This document shows, in pieces, positions 59,165-64,000 of a stretch of DNA of 64,000 nucleotides. Source of the stretch: Astragalus membranaceus (lineage: Eukaryota > Streptophyta > Magnoliopsida > Fabales > Fabaceae); the NCBI GenBank assembly GCA_039519185.1, contig CM076849.1, positions 110,489,806 through 110,553,805 on the forward strand, written 5' to 3'. Under the pieces are notes generated by a model that made no database searches, was not told where the DNA came from, and saw only the letters and a program-made list of their open reading frames with translations. The stretch's first letter is position 1, and each line of letters opens with the position of its first letter. The position numbers and the translations under genes were made by a program.

Positions 59165-59921
59165 GAACTCACCCGAAGTGATGAAAATCACTCAACGACG
59201 AATCTCACAGCTGACACGTTCGAATATCCTCACGAACCGTCTCCGAACTCGCTCCAAAACTGAACTCGAACTTCCCAAGGATCTAAGACTCGAACTCAGC
59301 AACCCAATCCTTCTCTTAGCTGCTCTATTTTGTGGTGTAAGTGCTGAAAAGGGTTCTACAGCTCATCAAACACACATGCAAGACAGAATCTCCATTTTTT
59401 TTCAAAATGAAGTTCAACCACTCGAAAATGGTGGAAAGAGATTGGGGGCTGTGTAGGTGTTGAAGTTTGTACCAGGAGATAGAGGTTAGAAACCTGATTT
59501 GAGTGATGGAATTATATGGGACATGCATCCATGAAATCTGGTTCCCCTCTCCTCTCCCTCTCTTCTTCCTCGCGCCCCTCCCCTCTCTTTCTCTCTTTCT
59601 TTTGCTGAAAACTGGAAAATGAGGTGGTGTTGTGGTGTGTTCAGCTGGGCTATAAAATAAAAGGTTGCAAGGACTAAAATACCCTTCAGTCCCTCTTCAT
59701 CTAATCTTACCAAGACATGACTTAATCTAATGATCTTAGTCCATTTCCTATTACTTAAGCAATGTTAATTATTTATTTCAACATCCCATAATTTAGTAAT
59801 AATGCTTAATTAAATCGATTCGTGATAGCCTCTATTTCTAACTATTCCCTTTAGTCAATAATTTACCTTAACCTCTTCGTTAACTTGAATGATTTAAATT
59901 AGCTAATTAGGGGATGTTACA
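59165..59921 (-). repeat. Right part of the shared LTR
   Basis: Continues the LTR after the nested solo LTR with GAACTCACCCGAAGTGATG, parallel to GAACTCACCTATCGTGATG in the other copies. It ends at 59921. No gene is present; short ORFs here are LTR sequence. Confidence 0.85.
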
Positions 59922-59971
59922 GTCACCCCAACTTTTAAAAAATTTTGTCCTCAAAATTGACAAAACGTACC

Positions 59972-62900
59972 TCACTCGAACAAATAGGGATATTGCACCC
60001 GCATGTTCTCCTCTACTTCCCAGGTTGCTTCGTCGGGTGAAGCACCGTCCCAAAGCACCTTGACAATAGGAATTGATCTCGTTCGGAGCGTTTTCTCGCC
60101 ACGTTCGATGATCCTAATTGGAGTAGGCTGATAAGATAAATCCGGTCTGATGTCGATCGCTTCATAATTTAATGGTTGATTCGGATCATGAATATATTTC
60201 CTTAGCTGAGATACATGAAACACATCATGTAATCTGGACAATTCTGGAGGTAATGCAATGCGATACGCTACCGGCCCAACTCGCTCGACAATCTGGAAGG
60301 ATCCGACATACCGAGGACTGAGCTTCTTCGCTCGCAAAGCAATACCGGTTCCGATGGTTGGAGAAAGTCTCAAAAAGACATGGTCTCCTTCTTCGAATTC
60401 TAACGACCTTCTTCTCTTATCCGCGTAACTCTTTTGTCGACTCTGCGCGGCTTTCATCCTTTCTCTTATCTGACGGATCTTCTCCGTAGTCTCACGGACC
60501 AAATCCGGTCCCAACAATCTCTGCTCACCTACATCCCACCAACACAATGGTGTTCTGCACTTCCTTCCATACAATGCTTCATATGGAGCCATTCCGATAC
60601 TAGAATGGTAACTGTTGTTGTACGAAAACTCCACCAATGGAAGATGATCCTCCCATCTGCCTCCACTATCGAGTACACAAGCCCTCAACATATCCTCTAA
60701 CGTCTGGATTGTCCTCTCAGTTTGCCCGTCTGTCTGAGGATGGTAGGCGGTGCTAAAACACACCGTTGTTCCCAACGCCATATTCAATGCTCTCCAAAAT
60801 CGAGATGTGAACTTGGGATCTCGATCACAGATGATATTTGTAGGGATTCCATGTAACTTCACAATGTTCTTGAGATATTCATCTGCTAACCTAGCAACCT
60901 TGTGAGTCGAACGCACTGGAATAAAATGAGCGGACTTGGTCAGGCGATCCACCACTACCCAAATAGAATCATTTCCGGCTTGGGACCGTGGCAATCCCAT
61001 GACAAAATCCATAGATATGCTTTCCCATTTCCATTCAGGTACATTCAACGGTTGTAATTGGCCACCTGGCTTCTGGTGCTCTATCTTAACCTTTTGACAA
61101 GTCAAGCATCGAGACACGAACTCTGCAATATCCACTTTCATACCCGGCCACCAGTACAATTGCTTCAAATCTCGATACATCTTGGTAGACCCAGGATGTA
61201 TTGAGAACTGACTCTTATGAGCCTCCTCTAAAACTTGCCTCTTCACATCCTCATCATTCGGCACACAGATTCTGCCATCAAAACAAATTACACCATCACC
61301 GTCTTCTGTGTAACTCGGCAATCTCTTCTGCGCTTGCAGTTCTACATCACCTTATTGGGTTGAGCGAATTAGATCTCTCAAGGGACTTGAAATCCGAATG
61401 TCACTCAACACCAACCTGTTCCTTCTTGATTTTACTCTCAAATTAAGGTCTCTGAATGATTCCAACAAGGACATCTCGTGCATCATTAACTCTACAGTAT
61501 GGATAGACTTCCTGCTTAAAGCATCGGCCACAACATTAGCCTTACCAGGATGGTACTTCAATTCAAAATCGTAATCCTTCAGGAATTCTACCCATCTCCT
61601 CTGTCTGTTGTTCAGCTCCTTTTGGTCAAACAAATACTTAAGACTCTTGTGGTCACTAAAGACTTCGAAACGAGATCCATACAGGTAATGTCTCCAAATC
61701 TTCAGGGCAAACACAATTGCCGCCAATTCTAAATCATGAGTTGGGTAATTCTCTTCATGCGGTTTCAACTGTCTGGAGGCAAAAGCAACTACTTGTTGAT
61801 TCTGCATCAGGACACATCCCAAACCCTTACCAGAGGCGTCGCAATAGATTTGGAATCCTACGGACGGATCCGGAAGAATAAGGACTGGTGCAGATGTTAA
61901 ACGATTCTTCAATTCCGCAAAACAATTATCACAGTCTGAGTCCCAAACAAACGGCTGACCCTTGCGAGTTAACCGCGTGAGTGGAAGAACCAGCTGGGAA
62001 AATCCTTGAATGAATCTTCGATAATACCCAGCTAATCCCAAGAAACTTCTTACCTCAGTAACTGTAGACGGCTGCTCCCAGTCTACCACAGCTTCGATCT
62101 TACTGGGATCCACTGCAACACCTGTCCTAGATATTACATGGCCCAGAAACTTAACTTCTGGCATCCAAAAATCACATTTGGACGGCTTAGCATACAACTT
62201 CTTCTCTTGGAGTACGTTCAGAACAATTCGGAGATGTTGCACATGCTCCTCAATCGTCTTAGAGAACACCAAGATATCATCAATGAACACTACCACAAAC
62301 TGATCCAGATAGGGATTAAAAATCCGATTCATATAATCCATGAACACGGCTGGAGCATTGGTCAAACCGAAGGGCATCACTACGAATTCATAGTGTCCAT
62401 ACCTCGTACGGAAAGCGGTCTTCAAGACGTCCAAAGCTCGAACCCTGATTTGGTGATAGCCGGACCTTAAATCAATCTTTGAAAATACAGAAGCTCCCCT
62501 CAACTGATCTAGCAAATCATCAATTCTCGGTAGAGGGTACTTGTTCTTGACAGTCACCTTATTCAACTGACGATAATCAATACACAATCTCATACTTCCA
62601 TCCTTCTTCTTGACGAGCAACACTGGAGCACCCCATGGTGAGGCACTCGGCCGGATGAACTGTTTGGAAATTAGCTCCTCCAGTTGAACTTTCAATTCCC
62701 TCAACTCTAATGGTGACATTCTATACGGGGCTATAGAAATAGGTCCAGTGCCTGGAACCAACTCTATAGAAAAGTCCACCTCACGATCTAGAGGAAATGA
62801 AGGAACTTCATCGGGAAACACATCAAGAAATTCATTAACAACTTGCACAGAAGGTAAATCCTGACCTGTCTCGGTGGATGCAGAAAGCATCATGACATAA

Positions 62901-64000
62901 GCTTCTACGCCTTGGAACAGATAGTTACTGGCTGAAGTGAAAGAAATAACAGCTTCAGAATTGGGCGGTTGTAGCTCCACTGACTCGGAGGCGAAACCGA
63001 TAGTTCGATGGAAGCAATCTATAGTCACATGGTTGGCCGTCATCCAACTCATGCCTAGGACGACGTCCATGCCCTTCATTGGTAAACAAATGAAGTCTAC
63101 TACAAAATTCCAGTCTCCAATGGATAGAAGACAATCTCCACATATTGCTTGGGTCTGAACACTACCTTCAGCAGCAGTCTTAATGGAGATTGGTTGAGGC
63201 AAGGGAGTTAAATCCAATCCCAACCGATCGACAAAAACTTGAGATATAAAACAATGGGTCGCACCTGAATCATATAAAATACTGACGGAGTTATTAAAAA
63301 GAGATCCCGTACCCCTTAGTAGATTATCTGACGGTGTGACCTTCTGGGCGTCCAAGGTGTAAACCCTCCGATGAGTTGTAGTAGCAGCAGGGTTACCTCC
63401 TTGACTCTTCTCCTTCTCTGGGCAATCCCGTGCATAATGACCTTCCTTCTTGCAGAAATAACACTGGTTGGATCCCATCTGGCATTTACCCTGATGATAC
63501 TTTCCACAGTTGGAACAAGTACTGAACCTTGAGGAGTTCGACGACTGAACCTGCTTCCCCTTGTTGGAGTTGTGCCTGGGACCCGTGTGATTGTTGGATG
63601 ATCCAACATTCTTCTTATTCTGATGGAATACTTTCCTGCTTGCATATAACCTCTTCAAGTCACTCTCAGCTATGTGTGCTTGTTGAACCATGGCAGCATA
63701 GTTAGTATAGGCAAAAGAACTCAAACTCTGAGCAATGTCTTCCCTCAGCCCATACTTGAACCTTTCGGTTTTCCACTTGTCACTGGGAGCATACCCGGCC
63801 AAACCGAAGAATTGATATAACTCTTCAAACTTAGCCGGGTACTGACCCACAGTTGAGCTTCCTTGAGTGAGAGTCAGAAAGTCGTTCTCCTTGTCGAACC
63901 TCATGGCTGTTGGAAAGAACTGCTCCAAAAATACCTGCTTGAAATGTTCCCATGTCTGGGGAGTATCCATAGTTACCATCATGGCTTTGGCATTAGTCCA
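59972..64000 (-). pseudogene. Tekay-type gag-pol with chromodomain, one nonsense codon, cut by window end
   Basis: Reads on the minus strand from the window edge. It has gag (WEHFKQVFLEQFFPTAMRF), zinc knuckle CYFCKKEGHYARDCPE, protease (YDSGATHCFIS), reverse transcriptase (SPWGAPVLLVKKKDG, FIDDILVFSK), RNase H (DASGKGLGCVLMQNQ) and integrase (CLTCQKVKIEHQKPGG, MDFVMGLPRSQ, HPQTDGQTERTIQTL, MAPYEALYGRK). It ends in a chromodomain-like tail (VKVLWDGASPDEATWEVEEN, end at 59972). A single GAA-to-TAA change at 61352-61354 separates RNase H from integrase; otherwise the frame is open over about 1,330 codons. The chromodomain places it in the chromovirus branch, most like Tekay. It is the best-preserved coding copy in the window. 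Confidence 0.93.

Larger units (their letters stand above)
54800..59921 (-). repeat. Shared gypsy LTR between two tandem elements, interrupted
   Basis: Starts TGTAACACCCCGATAAATTC and ends TAGGGGATGTTACA. The left neighbour is a primer-binding site; the right neighbour is a polypurine-like tract (minus strand AAAAGTTGGGGTGAC). So the same LTR is the 5' LTR of the element to the left and the 3' LTR of the element to the right. It is split by a solo LTR at 56415-59164; without it and one copy of the duplication it is about 2.37 kb. GC palindromes lie at 55905-56135, in a longer form than in either LTR of the element at 37395. Confidence 0.88.

Overview
This window is nuclear DNA of a flowering plant, almost certainly a eudicot. 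The evidence is dense Ty3/gypsy, Ty1/copia and CACTA elements of plant type, a tRNA-derived SINE, plant-style initiator-Met primer-binding sites, and spliced fragments of typical plant genes. A foldback MITE at about 2350-2645 and an Ogre/Tat-like LTR would fit a legume, but that is only a weak hint. I see no intact, free-standing host gene; the whole 64 kb reads as nested transposable elements. Most protein-coding lines run on the minus strand. || Layout, left to right. 1-2201: right part of a CACTA transposon with a decayed TNP2 transposase. 2202-2662: AT-rich DNA with a MITE-like foldback. 2663-5100: solo gypsy LTR (TSD TTAGT). 5101-16540: remnants of a Tat-lineage gypsy element on the plus strand (LTR end with TATA box, broken gag-protease, seven 84-bp repeats, and an antisense ORF of the putative gypsy-type transposon family). 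An Athila-like non-autonomous element, 5512-10996 (TSD TTAGC), is inserted in it. 16541-17633: AT-rich DNA and a truncated LTR. 17634-22181: decayed chromovirus-like gypsy element on the minus strand. 22358-27970: solo LTR (TSD TAAAA), itself split by an Ogre/Tat-like insertion at 23577-26783 (TSD GTGGC). 27971-31125: LTR half and truncated pol of another gypsy element. 31126-32450: truncated plus-oriented LTR. 32451-34072: an Athila-type gag scrap joined to a SIRE-like copia fragment. 34073-50464: two nested copia LTRs. || The most interesting object is at 34735-48211. It is a non-autonomous CACTA transposon with matching TIRs, palindromic subterminal repeats and the 3-bp TSD ACC. It carries exon pieces of four unrelated host genes, all on the minus strand: a DUF538 protein, a cytosolic-type beta-amylase, a FOUR LIPS/MYB88-type MYB and an amino-acid permease. 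Many plausible splice sites are still visible. A young Tekay-type gypsy element, 37395-46431 (TSD GCCTG), has jumped into a beta-amylase exon of this captured cargo. || 50465-51515: left end of a different CACTA element with TTTAAAGTC-type subterminal repeats. 51516-64000: two nearly identical Tekay-type elements in tandem. They share one LTR (54800-59921), which is split by a solo LTR of another family (TSD GAACT), which in turn carries a SINE one base inside its edge (TSD GTAAC). || The sequence records repeated rounds of insertion, LTR-LTR recombination and deletion at short repeats. Two further patterns stand out: GC-rich palindromic repeats in the LTRs of three groups, downstream of the TATA box where one is visible, and a TGCTATAGCA palindrome scattered through the Athila-like element. 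All calls are from reading the sequence; no database search was run.
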